Source: an uncultured Flavobacteriales bacterium (GTDB lineage Bacteria; Bacteroidota; Bacteroidia; Flavobacteriales; Vicingaceae). From it: DNA of 7,640 nt. The stretch's first letter is position 1. Every line of letters starts with the position of its first letter. Shown here one piece after another: positions 1-7,170 of the stretch. Location of the stretch: positions 1 through 7,640 of the forward strand of contig CAMPHX010000050.1 of assembly GCA_946886085.1 (NCBI GenBank), written 5' to 3'. Both the position numbers and the translations under genes were made by a program. The notes under the pieces were generated by a model. The model had not been told where the DNA came from. It saw only the letters and a program-made list of their open reading frames with translations, and did not search any database.

Positions 1-24
1 GATTATAAAAATTATTTTTTTCAT
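1..24 (-). CDS. 5' start of a further operon gene, probably exported (partial)
   Basis: An ATG on the minus strand opens a frame that reads MKKIIFII and then leaves the window at base 1. The two lysines followed by a hydrophobic run are what the start of a Bacteroidota signal peptide or membrane anchor looks like. The ATG lies only 19 bases after the stop of the adaptor gene, and no terminator hairpin lies between them, so the gene would be co-transcribed with the efflux genes. Eight codons cannot identify the product. In related loci, small periplasmic metal-binding proteins often follow the adaptor gene, but that is context, not evidence for this frame. The call rests on spacing, strand and the signal-like start; a chance ATG in AT-rich sequence is the alternative. 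Confidence 0.5.
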
Positions 25-43
25 GATTTTCTAATTTTAATTA

Positions 44-1840
44 TTATTTAATTTCTTTCGTTACTTCCCCGCACTTAAGCATAGACTTTCCGAAATAGGG
101 ATTCTTAATTTCCTTTTCCGAACTTAACCAGTCGGCTCCTTTATCGTTATTAGCCATAGGGCAATATTGAATATATAATGTTTTATCAAAAGGATTAAAA
201 GTGTTGGTCATTTCAATCATAGTGATGGAAATTTGACGAAACTTCTCCCTCACTTCTTCAATGTTTGATAAATGAGGAACATGTTGCAGGGTGTTTTTTA
301 AATTGCTGCTGAATTTCATCCAAACGGTATGAGACTCTCCTGTAAATATACTCATATTAATTTTTGCAAGATTATCTTGCATAGATACAGCTACTTTTTT
401 GGCATCTTCCACATTATCTGCTGCCAAAAGATCTTTGAGCTTAAGATAATCCGCATAAACAGGTTGAAGTGCATTTTTTGCTTCCTTACTGATAAAGATG
501 GGTTTGCTTGGCTTTACATCTTTTTGTTTTTCAGGAACTTTACCATCTTCCATTTTCGTTTCTCCATGGTTGTGTCCTGTCATAGCAACACCTCCTTCTG
601 GATTCATCATACTTGGTTTTCCTGCCAATTGAGCTGCAGCATCTATGCTAAATGTCCCGTTAACAGCAATTTCTTCTCCTTCTTCAAGACCTTCTTTAAT
701 AATATAGCTGTCTCCCAATGCTGCTCCAAGTGTTACTTCCCGCATCATAAAACTTACCCCTTTAGCATTTGTATTTTTAACATAAACCACCGAACGTTTA
801 CCTGTCCACATCACAGCTGTTTTTGGTACTACTAACGAATTCGACTTATTGGTTAGTTTTGCTTCAACTACACCTGATACAAACATTTCCGGTTTTAACT
901 TTTCAGTTGTATTGTTATATTCTATTCGTGCTTTTGCAACTCTTGTTTTAGGATTTATTACCGGATCGAGGTAGGTAATGTAAGCTTCAAAACTTTCTCC
1001 GGGAAGCGAGGAAATGGTAAACGTAATGTTATCTCCTTTTTTTATCCATGAAATATCTGATTCATATACATCAAACAACACCCATACTTTTGAGAGATTA
1101 GCGATTTCATATAATGTTTGTCCTTTACGAACATAATCGCCCAGATTGATTGTTTTTTTGGTAACATAACCAGATACATCTGCTTGTATTGGGAACTCTT
1201 CGAGTATTTTACCATTTTTTAATATTCCTTCAATTTGATTGTCTGAAAGTTTCCAATTTTTCAATTTTTCTTTAGCTGCATTAAAAAGTTGTGGCTGAGT
1301 TTCCATTATTTTTTGAGCTTCAAACAATTCTTCTTGAGCCATAACCAATTCAGGCGAATAAACACTTGCAATAGTTTGTCCTTTGTTTACAAATTCACCG
1401 GTAAAATTTACCATCAACTTTTCTACCCTGCCTGGAATATGGGATGATTGTGAATAAACTAAACGCTCATCAACTTGTACTTTACCATTTAACCGAACTT
1501 GTTTTACAGGTTTCATTTTTCCCACAAGAGCAGTACTCACATTAGCTAATTGCATAGCCGTTGGCGACATACTAATTGCCATCGGATCAACTTCACCTTC
1601 TTGCTCATTTTCGAGAGGAATTAAATCCATACCACAAATAGGACAATCGCCCGGTTCATTTTTTCGAATTTGAGGATGCATGGAGCAGGTCCAAATAGTT
1701 TCTCCTGCCATTTCGGTAGTATGTTGATGTTCGTCTTTAGGAGCGTTTTTTTGCTCTCCAAAAATGAACCAACCTATTAACAGTCCTACTACCAAAGTAG
1801 CTAAGGCTATTACTACTGTTTTTTTATCTATTGTTCTCAT
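44..1840 (-). CDS. cusB: CusB-like periplasmic adaptor (membrane fusion protein) with N-terminal heavy-metal-binding domain and C-terminal DUF3347
   Basis: Periplasmic adaptor that would link the RND pump to the outer-membrane channel and may pass Cu(I)/Ag(I) to the pump. In the 598-residue product, residues 8-28 form a hydrophobic membrane anchor or uncleaved signal. A His-rich stretch (DEHQH, 36-40) follows, then a heavy-metal-binding module at about 49-77 with WTCSMHP and CPICGMDLIPL (C52, M54, H55, C66, C69, M71). The adaptor core runs from about 110 to 400, with the two lipoyl half-motifs around 134-165 and 215-245, a helical hairpin between them and a beta-barrel after them. A Met/His linker (411-430, including MTGHNHG) leads to a DUF3347 domain (about 447-590) ending in YCPM, WLSSE, NPYFG and MLKCG motifs. 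E. coli CusB is about 400 residues and lacks both end modules. The ATG lies 2 bases after the channel gene's stop, which indicates translational coupling. The family call is firm; metal specificity is inferred from the pump. Confidence 0.93.
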   Translation of the reverse strand: MRTIDKKTVVIALATLVVGLLIGWFIFGEQKNAPKDEHQHTTEMAGETIWTCSMHPQIRKNEPGDCPICGMDLIPLENEQEGEVDPMAISMSPTAMQLANVSTALVGKMKPVKQVRLNGKVQVDERLVYSQSSHIPGRVEKLMVNFTGEFVNKGQTIASVYSPELVMAQEELFEAQKIMETQPQLFNAAKEKLKNWKLSDNQIEGILKNGKILEEFPIQADVSGYVTKKTINLGDYVRKGQTLYEIANLSKVWVLFDVYESDISWIKKGDNITFTISSLPGESFEAYITYLDPVINPKTRVAKARIEYNNTTEKLKPEMFVSGVVEAKLTNKSNSLVVPKTAVMWTGKRSVVYVKNTNAKGVSFMMREVTLGAALGDSYIIKEGLEEGEEIAVNGTFSIDAAAQLAGKPSMMNPEGGVAMTGHNHGETKMEDGKVPEKQKDVKPSKPIFISKEAKNALQPVYADYLKLKDLLAADNVEDAKKVAVSMQDNLAKINMSIFTGESHTVWMKFSSNLKNTLQHVPHLSNIEEVREKFRQISITMIEMTNTFNPFDKTLYIQYCPMANNDKGADWLSSEKEIKNPYFGKSMLKCGEVTKEIK

Positions 1841-1842
1841 TA

Positions 1843-3075
1843 TTAATACGTTTTTGATGTTAAGTAATTGATTTTTGCTACAGCAATTTGGTATTGAGTT
1901 AAGGCTGTGGCTCTCATTTTCTGGTATTTTAATAATTGTTGTTGCATTCTCAATACTTCCTCAAACTCTTTCCCCGAATTTCCATAGGAAGTAAAAAGCA
2001 AGTCCAACGATTGTTGAGAGGTTTGTATTTGCTGTTCGTAGAGTGCTAAAAGCTGCTTCTGTTGTTGAATTTCAAACCATGCCATTTCATAATTTGATAG
2101 TAAGCTATTCGTCATTTCTTCTTTTTGATACGCATAGCTTTCTTGCATCAATTGGGCTTCTTTTACCGAAGCGTTGTACTTTCCTCTAAAAATAGGAATA
2201 GTCATAGTTACCATTGGCATTATTACATCTTTACCATTATCAGGCATGGTTACATCGCTTCGTTTACCCACCATTACATAATCCAACCCAATTCCAAATT
2301 TTGGCAGCCCTTGCTTATGTGTCGCTAATTCTGTGGCTTTACTTGCTTCCAATTTTAAATCCAATGCTTTTAAAGTTGGATTGGCAGCAAGCAAAGAGTC
2401 TTTACGGAAATTCTCAGGAAGGTTTTCTGTTTTTAAAGAATCCATTAATACTATTTGTTCATTTTCTGGTCGGTTAAGTAATTTATTGAAAATTGTTGTA
2501 AGCGGTTTTTCTTTCTCTTTCAAAATATTCAAATTGGTTTGAGCATCTTTCAGCATAATATCTACCCGTAATACATCTACCATAGATCCATTTCCATTTT
2601 CAAACTTTTTGGTTGTAATGGTTTTGTATGATTCAAGAATACTGATGTTTTCCGCTTCAATTTTTATCCAATCATTTAATTCATATAAAGGATAGAAAGC
2701 AGCGGCTACCTTAAAATATAGTTTATTCCGAGCATCCATAAAAAGTTGAAATTTTGCTTCAGCCATTAATGCCGCAGCATCACCTTGTGTTTTTAAAGCT
2801 CCAAACCAAGGAAACATTTGTGTAAGAGAGAACCTTGCCTGTTGTGGTCCAACACGTGTTTCAACTGGAGAAATAAAATATCCGAAAGAAAACGTAGGGT
2901 CGGGCAGGCTATTAGCTTGCGAAACTCTCTGCAAAGCTGCTTCAAACTCTTTGTGTTTGGCTTTAAGTTCAGGGTTATTTTCTGATGCTATTTTAAAATA
3001 ATCATCTATGGTTTGAGAAAATGCTATTCCACTTCCAAGCCACCCTATAAATATGCTAATAATTATCTGTTTCAT
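1843..3075 (-). CDS. TolC/CusC-like outer-membrane efflux channel
   Basis: Outer-membrane factor that would form the trimeric exit duct of the tripartite pump. The 410-residue product begins with a signal peptide (MKQIIISIFIGWLGSGIAFSQ, likely cut near residue 21). There is no lipobox cysteine, so unlike E. coli CusC it is probably not a lipoprotein. Two outer-membrane-efflux repeats can be seen: the first at about 22-200 starts with the helical NPELKAKHKEFEAAL stretch and includes an FPWFG turn (88-92); the second at about 225-405 starts with NPTLKALDLKLEASK and includes an IPIFRGKY strand/turn (293-300). Gln-rich amphipathic helices (for example 337-357) fit the periplasmic coiled-coil barrel. 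Length is normal for the family. The ATG at 3075 is preceded by an A/T-rich stretch without a Shine-Dalgarno sequence, as is usual in Bacteroidota. The gene lies between pump and adaptor genes, an order that differs from the E. coli cusCFBA operon. Confidence 0.93.
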   Translation of the reverse strand: MKQIIISIFIGWLGSGIAFSQTIDDYFKIASENNPELKAKHKEFEAALQRVSQANSLPDPTFSFGYFISPVETRVGPQQARFSLTQMFPWFGALKTQGDAAALMAEAKFQLFMDARNKLYFKVAAAFYPLYELNDWIKIEAENISILESYKTITTKKFENGNGSMVDVLRVDIMLKDAQTNLNILKEKEKPLTTIFNKLLNRPENEQIVLMDSLKTENLPENFRKDSLLAANPTLKALDLKLEASKATELATHKQGLPKFGIGLDYVMVGKRSDVTMPDNGKDVIMPMVTMTIPIFRGKYNASVKEAQLMQESYAYQKEEMTNSLLSNYEMAWFEIQQQKQLLALYEQQIQTSQQSLDLLFTSYGNSGKEFEEVLRMQQQLLKYQKMRATALTQYQIAVAKINYLTSKTY

Positions 3076-3176
3076 TTTTAATTTTTTTTATGTTCAAATT
3101 TTCATCTTCTATTGCTTGTCTACTGATATCGCAGAAGTTTCTAATTTTTATTCATTTTAGTGAGGAGCTTCATATT
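3076..3176. other. 101-base spacer between pump and channel genes
   Basis: This spacer is AT-rich and holds no hairpin with a T-run and no convincing TAnnTTTG promoter element. The nearest match on the minus strand, AAAATTTG, lacks the initial T and has no partner upstream. The only minus-strand frames starting with ATG are ten codons or fewer. It reads as a plain intra-operon spacer, although it is longer than the 2-base junction that follows the channel gene. Confidence 0.5.
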
Positions 3177-6100
3177 TCACATTTCTTCTTTCATATTTCC
3201 CAATCTCCTCTCTTCCCTCCAACAGTACAACACAGGCACAACAAAATAGGTTATTGCTGCAAAAGCCATCCCTCCAAAAGCAGGTATTGCCATAGGAATC
3301 ATAATATCCGACCCACGACCTGATGAAGTAAGAATTGGTAGTAACGCAATGATAGTTGTAGCAGATGTCATTATCGCTGGTTTAATTCTTCGTTGCCCGG
3401 CTTCTACAATTGCCATTCTTATTCCTTTGAGTGTATCTGTTTTATTTTTTTCAAAACTTTGATCTAAATAAGTAGCCATTAATACTCCATCATCGGTTGC
3501 TAATCCAAAAAGAGCAATAAATCCCACCCAAACAGCCACACTTAAATTAATCGTATGTACTTGAAACAAGTCTCTCATATTGGTTCCAAAAATGGTAACA
3601 TCTATAAACCATGGTTGTCCGTAAAGCCACAACACAAAAAAACCTCCACTAAATGCCATCGCAATTCCAGTAAATACCATTAATGATGTTTCAATTGATT
3701 TGAATTGAAAATAAAGAATGAGAAAGACTATCATTAAAACTAAAGGAACAATAATAGTAAGACGTTTTTCAGCTCGCACCTGATTTTCATAACTTCCCGA
3801 AAATTTATAACTAATCCCCGCAGGAACTATCAATTCTCCAACATCAATTTTATCTTGAATCATTTTTTGAGCATCATTAACTACTCCCACTTCCGAAAAA
3901 TTCTCTTTTTTATCAAATAACACATAGCCCACCAAAAAAGTTTCTTCACTTTTAATTGCTTGTGGACCACGTACATATTCAAAATCAATAAGTTGTGAAA
4001 GTGGTATTTGTGCTCCTGTAGGAGTTGACATTAAAATACTCCCCAATGATTCTGGATTATCACGAAGCTCTCTAGGATAACGAACTCTAACAGGAAAACG
4101 TTCTCGACCTTCAACTGTTGTTGTAATCTTCATTCCGCCAATAGCGGTTTCTATAGTTTGTTGAACATCTTCTATGCTCAATCCGTATCTGGCAATTTCT
4201 TCTCTGTCGATATTAAGGTGTAAGTAAGGTTTGCCAACTATTCGGTCAGCAAATACCGCTTCAGATTTAACACTTGGCACATTTTTCAAAATTTCTTCTA
4301 ACTGCATTCCAAATGCTTCAATAGATTTTAAATCTGGTCCATACACCTTTATTCCCATAGGAGCTCGCATTCCTGTTTGGAGCATTACCAATCGTGTTTC
4401 TATGGGTTGTAATTTTGGCGCAGAAGTTAATCCCGGTATTTTGCTTACGTTAACAATTTCATCCCAAATATCATCTGGTGACTGTATATGTGATCGCCAA
4501 TTACGAAAATAATTTCCGTTATCATCAGGTATTAAAACTTGATTATTTACTCCTCGTAATAGTGCTTCTTCATTAGAAAGTGTATCTCCATTATTAAGTA
4601 TAAAACGATTGTTTTTATCCACTTTAAAACGAACTCGATGCCCTTTCTCATTAAGCATGTATTCCGGATGATAATTAATGATATTTTCGTACATAGAAAT
4701 TGGAGCCGGATCCAACGCAGATTCTACTCTTCCCAGCTTACCCACAGCCATATCAACTTCAGGAATATTAGTCAACAACATATCCAATTGAGCCAAGGTG
4801 TTTTTGTTGTATTCCATTCCCGAATGAGGCATAGAAGTAGGCATTAGCAAAAAGCTACCTTCATTGAGCGAGGGCATAAATTCTTTTCCCATTCCCGGAA
4901 AAGTTTTTTCTAAGCCCTGCCAAACACTTGTTGTTCTAATATCTACATGTATAACATCAAAACCTTTGGAAGCAAAACCAAAAACAGCACTGAATCCAAA
5001 CCATATTACAACTCCAAGAAAAATTAAAAAAGAAGGAATAAAAAGAAAGGTTTTTTTGTGGTCTAAGCACCATTTTAAAATAGATTTATAATAATGTTCC
5101 AATAGCGAAAACATACCTAAAATAAACCCAACCAATAGTGCTACAAAAACCACATTTAACATAAGGCTTTTGCTCGCTCCTAAAGGAAGCCAATATTTGG
5201 CTAAAAGCCATATAACCCCTACAACTACAATAATTATTTCTGAATTATTTAACAGCCAGTTTGCTATTTTTTTAAGCTTGTTTTGTTGTTCATTATTATT
5301 TTCCGAATCCGTACTTATTCTGGCCAATTTTTTGTCTCTAACTTCCTTTAAAATTCCTGTTATTCCGAAAGCAAATAAAATCGTTCCTGCCCAAAACTGA
5401 CCCAGAAAAAAACAAGCTATTGCAACAGGGATTAGCCCGATATTAATTCCTTTCTGAATTTTTTTACTTTTAATTTTTGCACCAAAAAACCAATGAGCTA
5501 ACATAGGGAGGATAAATAAAGCAACAATAAGGGCGGCAATAAGGGCAAATGTTTTTGTAAAAGCTAATGGTCCAAACAACTTTCCTTCGGCTGCTTGCAT
5601 CGTAAACACCGGAATAAAACTCACAATGGTGGTTGAAACAGCCGTTAAAATAGCTGAACTAACCTCTGAAGCTCCATTATAAATAGTGTCAATTAGTTTT
5701 TGCCCCACAGGAGCTTCGTCAATGTGTTTAATAATGTTTTCTGATAGAATTATTCCTAAATCTACCATAGTACCTATAGCAATAGCAATACCTGATAAAG
5801 CAACAATATTGGCATCAACACCAAAATAACGCATGGCTATAAACACCATAAGTATTGCAATAGGCAATAAACTGGAAATTAGAAAAGAAGCTCGCAGGTT
5901 ATATACCATTACGATAACAACCAAAATAACTATTAAAATTTGAAGCGACAACGCCTCCTCCAGTGTGCCAAGTGTTTCATAAATTAAACCCGACCGATCA
6001 TAAAACGGAACTATTGTCAACTGGCTTTCAATTCCATTAGCAAGTATCTTTTTGGGTAATCCGGGACTTATTTCTTTTATTTTATCCTTAACATTATTAA

Positions 6101-7049
6101 TTACATGCAATGGATTAGCGCCATAACGAGCCACTACAACACCTCCCACAACCTCTGTTCCGCCTTTGTCTAGTAATCCTCTTCTTGTGGCAGGTCCCAA
6201 ACTAACAACACCTATGTCTTTTATTCTTATAGGTACATTTTCCTGAACAGCTACAACCGCTTTTTCTATGTCAGCAACTTTTTTGATGTAACCCAACCCT
6301 CGCACTAAATATTCTGCTTGGTTTATTTCAATGGTTTTTGCACCAACATCACGATTAGATTTTTGAACGGCTTGCATTACTTTATGCAGCGGTATATTAT
6401 ATGCTTTTAAAGCATCCGGATTGACATCAATTTGGTATTCCTGTACGAACCCACCAATAGAAGCAACTTCAGAAACTCCTTCTGTAGCATTTAATCCATA
6501 TTTTACATAAAAATCCTGAACTGTTCGTATTTCATGTAAATCCCAACCTCCTGTTGGGTTTCCATCTTTATCTCTACCCTCAATGGTGTACCAATACACT
6601 TGACCTAAAGCGGTTGCATCAGGACCAAGAGCAGGTTGAACACCATCAGGGAGTAATCCGGCAGGTAATGAGCTTAATTTTTCAAGAATTCTTGATCGAG
6701 ACCAATAAAATTCTATATCTTCAGAAAAAATGATGAAGATACTGGAAAATCCAAAAACCGAAGTACTTCGGATAGATTTAACACCCGGAATACCTAACAA
6801 ATAAGTTGTTAAGGGATAAGAAATTTGATCTTCAATATCTTGTGGAGAGCGACCTTGCCATTGTGTAAAAACAATTTGTTGGTTTTCGCCAATATCAGGA
6901 ATAGCATCCACAGGAACCGGGTCTGAAGGTAATGCTCCAACCTGCCAACCAAAAGGAGCTGTTATAACTCCCCATGCTACAAAAACCAACAAAACAATAA
7001 GTGTAACTAACTTATTATGAAGGAAATATTTTAATGCTTTATTTAACAT
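3177..7049 (-). CDS. cusA: CusA-type heavy-metal RND efflux pump, Cu(I)/Ag(I) type, enlarged
   Basis: Inner-membrane, proton-driven RND permease of the heavy-metal efflux family that would move Cu(I)/Ag(I) from periplasm or cytoplasm into the channel. The product is 1290 residues from the ATG at 7049. Typical motifs include PVDAIPDIGENQ (about 46-57), SYPLTTYLLGIPGVKS, LGPDATALGQVYWY, the TM4 motif GTMVDLGIILSEN with D430 (CusA D405), and ATDDG with D1186 (CusA E939). The three CusA metal-site methionines M573, M623 and M672 match M736 (FLLM), M786 (PISM) and M889 (RLVM). It exceeds E. coli CusA (about 1047) through about 130 extra residues after TM6 with further hydrophobic segments (about 538-567, 604-623, 628-650), about 50 residues near 800-855, and about 24 residues near 1147-1168. 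An in-frame TTG at 7088 would add 13 residues; the ATG is preferred because MLNKALKYFLHNK is the usual start for this family. Confidence 0.95.
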   Translation of the reverse strand: MLNKALKYFLHNKLVTLIVLLVFVAWGVITAPFGWQVGALPSDPVPVDAIPDIGENQQIVFTQWQGRSPQDIEDQISYPLTTYLLGIPGVKSIRSTSVFGFSSIFIIFSEDIEFYWSRSRILEKLSSLPAGLLPDGVQPALGPDATALGQVYWYTIEGRDKDGNPTGGWDLHEIRTVQDFYVKYGLNATEGVSEVASIGGFVQEYQIDVNPDALKAYNIPLHKVMQAVQKSNRDVGAKTIEINQAEYLVRGLGYIKKVADIEKAVVAVQENVPIRIKDIGVVSLGPATRRGLLDKGGTEVVGGVVVARYGANPLHVINNVKDKIKEISPGLPKKILANGIESQLTIVPFYDRSGLIYETLGTLEEALSLQILIVILVVIVMVYNLRASFLISSLLPIAILMVFIAMRYFGVDANIVALSGIAIAIGTMVDLGIILSENIIKHIDEAPVGQKLIDTIYNGASEVSSAILTAVSTTIVSFIPVFTMQAAEGKLFGPLAFTKTFALIAALIVALFILPMLAHWFFGAKIKSKKIQKGINIGLIPVAIACFFLGQFWAGTILFAFGITGILKEVRDKKLARISTDSENNNEQQNKLKKIANWLLNNSEIIIVVVGVIWLLAKYWLPLGASKSLMLNVVFVALLVGFILGMFSLLEHYYKSILKWCLDHKKTFLFIPSFLIFLGVVIWFGFSAVFGFASKGFDVIHVDIRTTSVWQGLEKTFPGMGKEFMPSLNEGSFLLMPTSMPHSGMEYNKNTLAQLDMLLTNIPEVDMAVGKLGRVESALDPAPISMYENIINYHPEYMLNEKGHRVRFKVDKNNRFILNNGDTLSNEEALLRGVNNQVLIPDDNGNYFRNWRSHIQSPDDIWDEIVNVSKIPGLTSAPKLQPIETRLVMLQTGMRAPMGIKVYGPDLKSIEAFGMQLEEILKNVPSVKSEAVFADRIVGKPYLHLNIDREEIARYGLSIEDVQQTIETAIGGMKITTTVEGRERFPVRVRYPRELRDNPESLGSILMSTPTGAQIPLSQLIDFEYVRGPQAIKSEETFLVGYVLFDKKENFSEVGVVNDAQKMIQDKIDVGELIVPAGISYKFSGSYENQVRAEKRLTIIVPLVLMIVFLILYFQFKSIETSLMVFTGIAMAFSGGFFVLWLYGQPWFIDVTIFGTNMRDLFQVHTINLSVAVWVGFIALFGLATDDGVLMATYLDQSFEKNKTDTLKGIRMAIVEAGQRRIKPAIMTSATTIIALLPILTSSGRGSDIMIPMAIPAFGGMAFAAITYFVVPVLYCWREERRLGNMKEEM

Positions 7050-7065
7050 AGTCTTAATGAATTGA

Positions 7066-7106
7066 TGTGCAAATAGGTAATTGTGCAAAAAGATTTAACG
7101 CACAAA
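7066..7106. repeat. Cluster of TTGTGC/GCACAA short direct and inverted repeats before the pump gene
   Basis: On the plus strand TGTGCAAA occurs at 7066-7073 and again at 7082-7089, 16 bases apart. TTGTGC (7081-7086) is also the exact inverse of GCACAA (7100-7105), separated by 13 bases. The cluster lies 17 to 57 bases upstream of the pump ATG. It could be a protein-binding site or a weak RNA hairpin around the start region. The arms are short in AT-rich sequence, so chance cannot be excluded. Confidence 0.3.
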
Positions 7107-7143
7107 AAATGCTGTTGATACTAAAAAATATCACGCATCTCAC

Positions 7144-7161
7144 TCCCGACAGTTATCGGGA
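7144..7161. repeat. Perfect 6-bp inverted repeat (hairpin) after the small gene
   Basis: TCCCGA (7144-7149) and TCGGGA (7156-7161) form a perfect GC-rich 6-bp stem with a 6-base loop. On the transcribed strand it starts 9 bases after the small gene's stop. No T-run follows in the direction of transcription (AGTGAGATGCG comes next), so it is not a standard intrinsic terminator. It stands out in AT-rich surroundings. From memory, TCCCGA-N6-TCGGGA palindromes are common between genes in Bacteroidota genomes, so it may be a copy of a dispersed palindromic repeat, an mRNA-stabilising 3' hairpin, or a partial attenuator. Confidence 0.6.
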
Positions 7162-7170
7162 ACACAAAAA

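Larger units (their letters stand above)
7050..7170. other. 121-base spacer between small Cys-rich gene and pump gene
   Basis: This spacer is well above the operon's tightest junction (2 bases) and holds two structured elements listed separately: a perfect hairpin just after the small gene's stop, and a cluster of TTGTGC/GCACAA half-sites close to the pump start. I found no exact TAnnTTTG promoter element on the minus strand; the nearest, TACCTATTTG and TCTTTTTG, deviate in spacing or sequence. It may be a processing or regulatory spacer within one transcript. Confidence 0.5.

Noticed and set aside
329..835. A 168-codon open frame on the plus strand, rich in Cys, Phe and His
   Set aside because: It lies entirely antisense to the adaptor gene, whose domains are clear. 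Its composition is what the complement of AT-rich coding sequence gives, and it shows no domain or signal.
2125..2542. Three overlapping plus-strand frames of 67-87 codons
   Set aside because: They are antisense to the channel gene, overlap each other in different frames and have no recognisable motif.
3090..3102. A promoter-like AAAATTTG in the pump-channel spacer
   Set aside because: It lacks the T of the TAnnTTTG consensus and has no -33 element at suitable spacing.
3144..3173. A ten-codon minus-strand frame (MKLLTKMNKN) just after the pump stop
   Set aside because: It is too short, with no supporting start context. It is expected by chance in AT-rich sequence.
3090..3323. A 77-codon plus-strand frame covering the pump-channel spacer
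   Set aside because: Most of it is antisense to the pump's C-terminus. The part in the spacer has no signal peptide, promoter or motif to support a gene.
4231..5400. Four plus-strand frames of 69-93 codons within the pump gene
   Set aside because: All are antisense to conserved pump sequence and look like chance open frames.
3177..7049. Reading the pump as a CzcA-type Zn/Co/Ni or a drug (HAE1) pump
   Set aside because: The heavy-metal efflux motifs exclude the drug-pump subfamily, and conservation of all three CusA methionines favours Cu(I)/Ag(I).
7050..7088. A 13-residue N-terminal extension of the pump from an in-frame TTG at 7088
   Set aside because: The extension (HNYLFAHQFIKT) is not like RND N-termini, while the ATG at 7049 gives the typical short cytoplasmic start followed at once by TM1.
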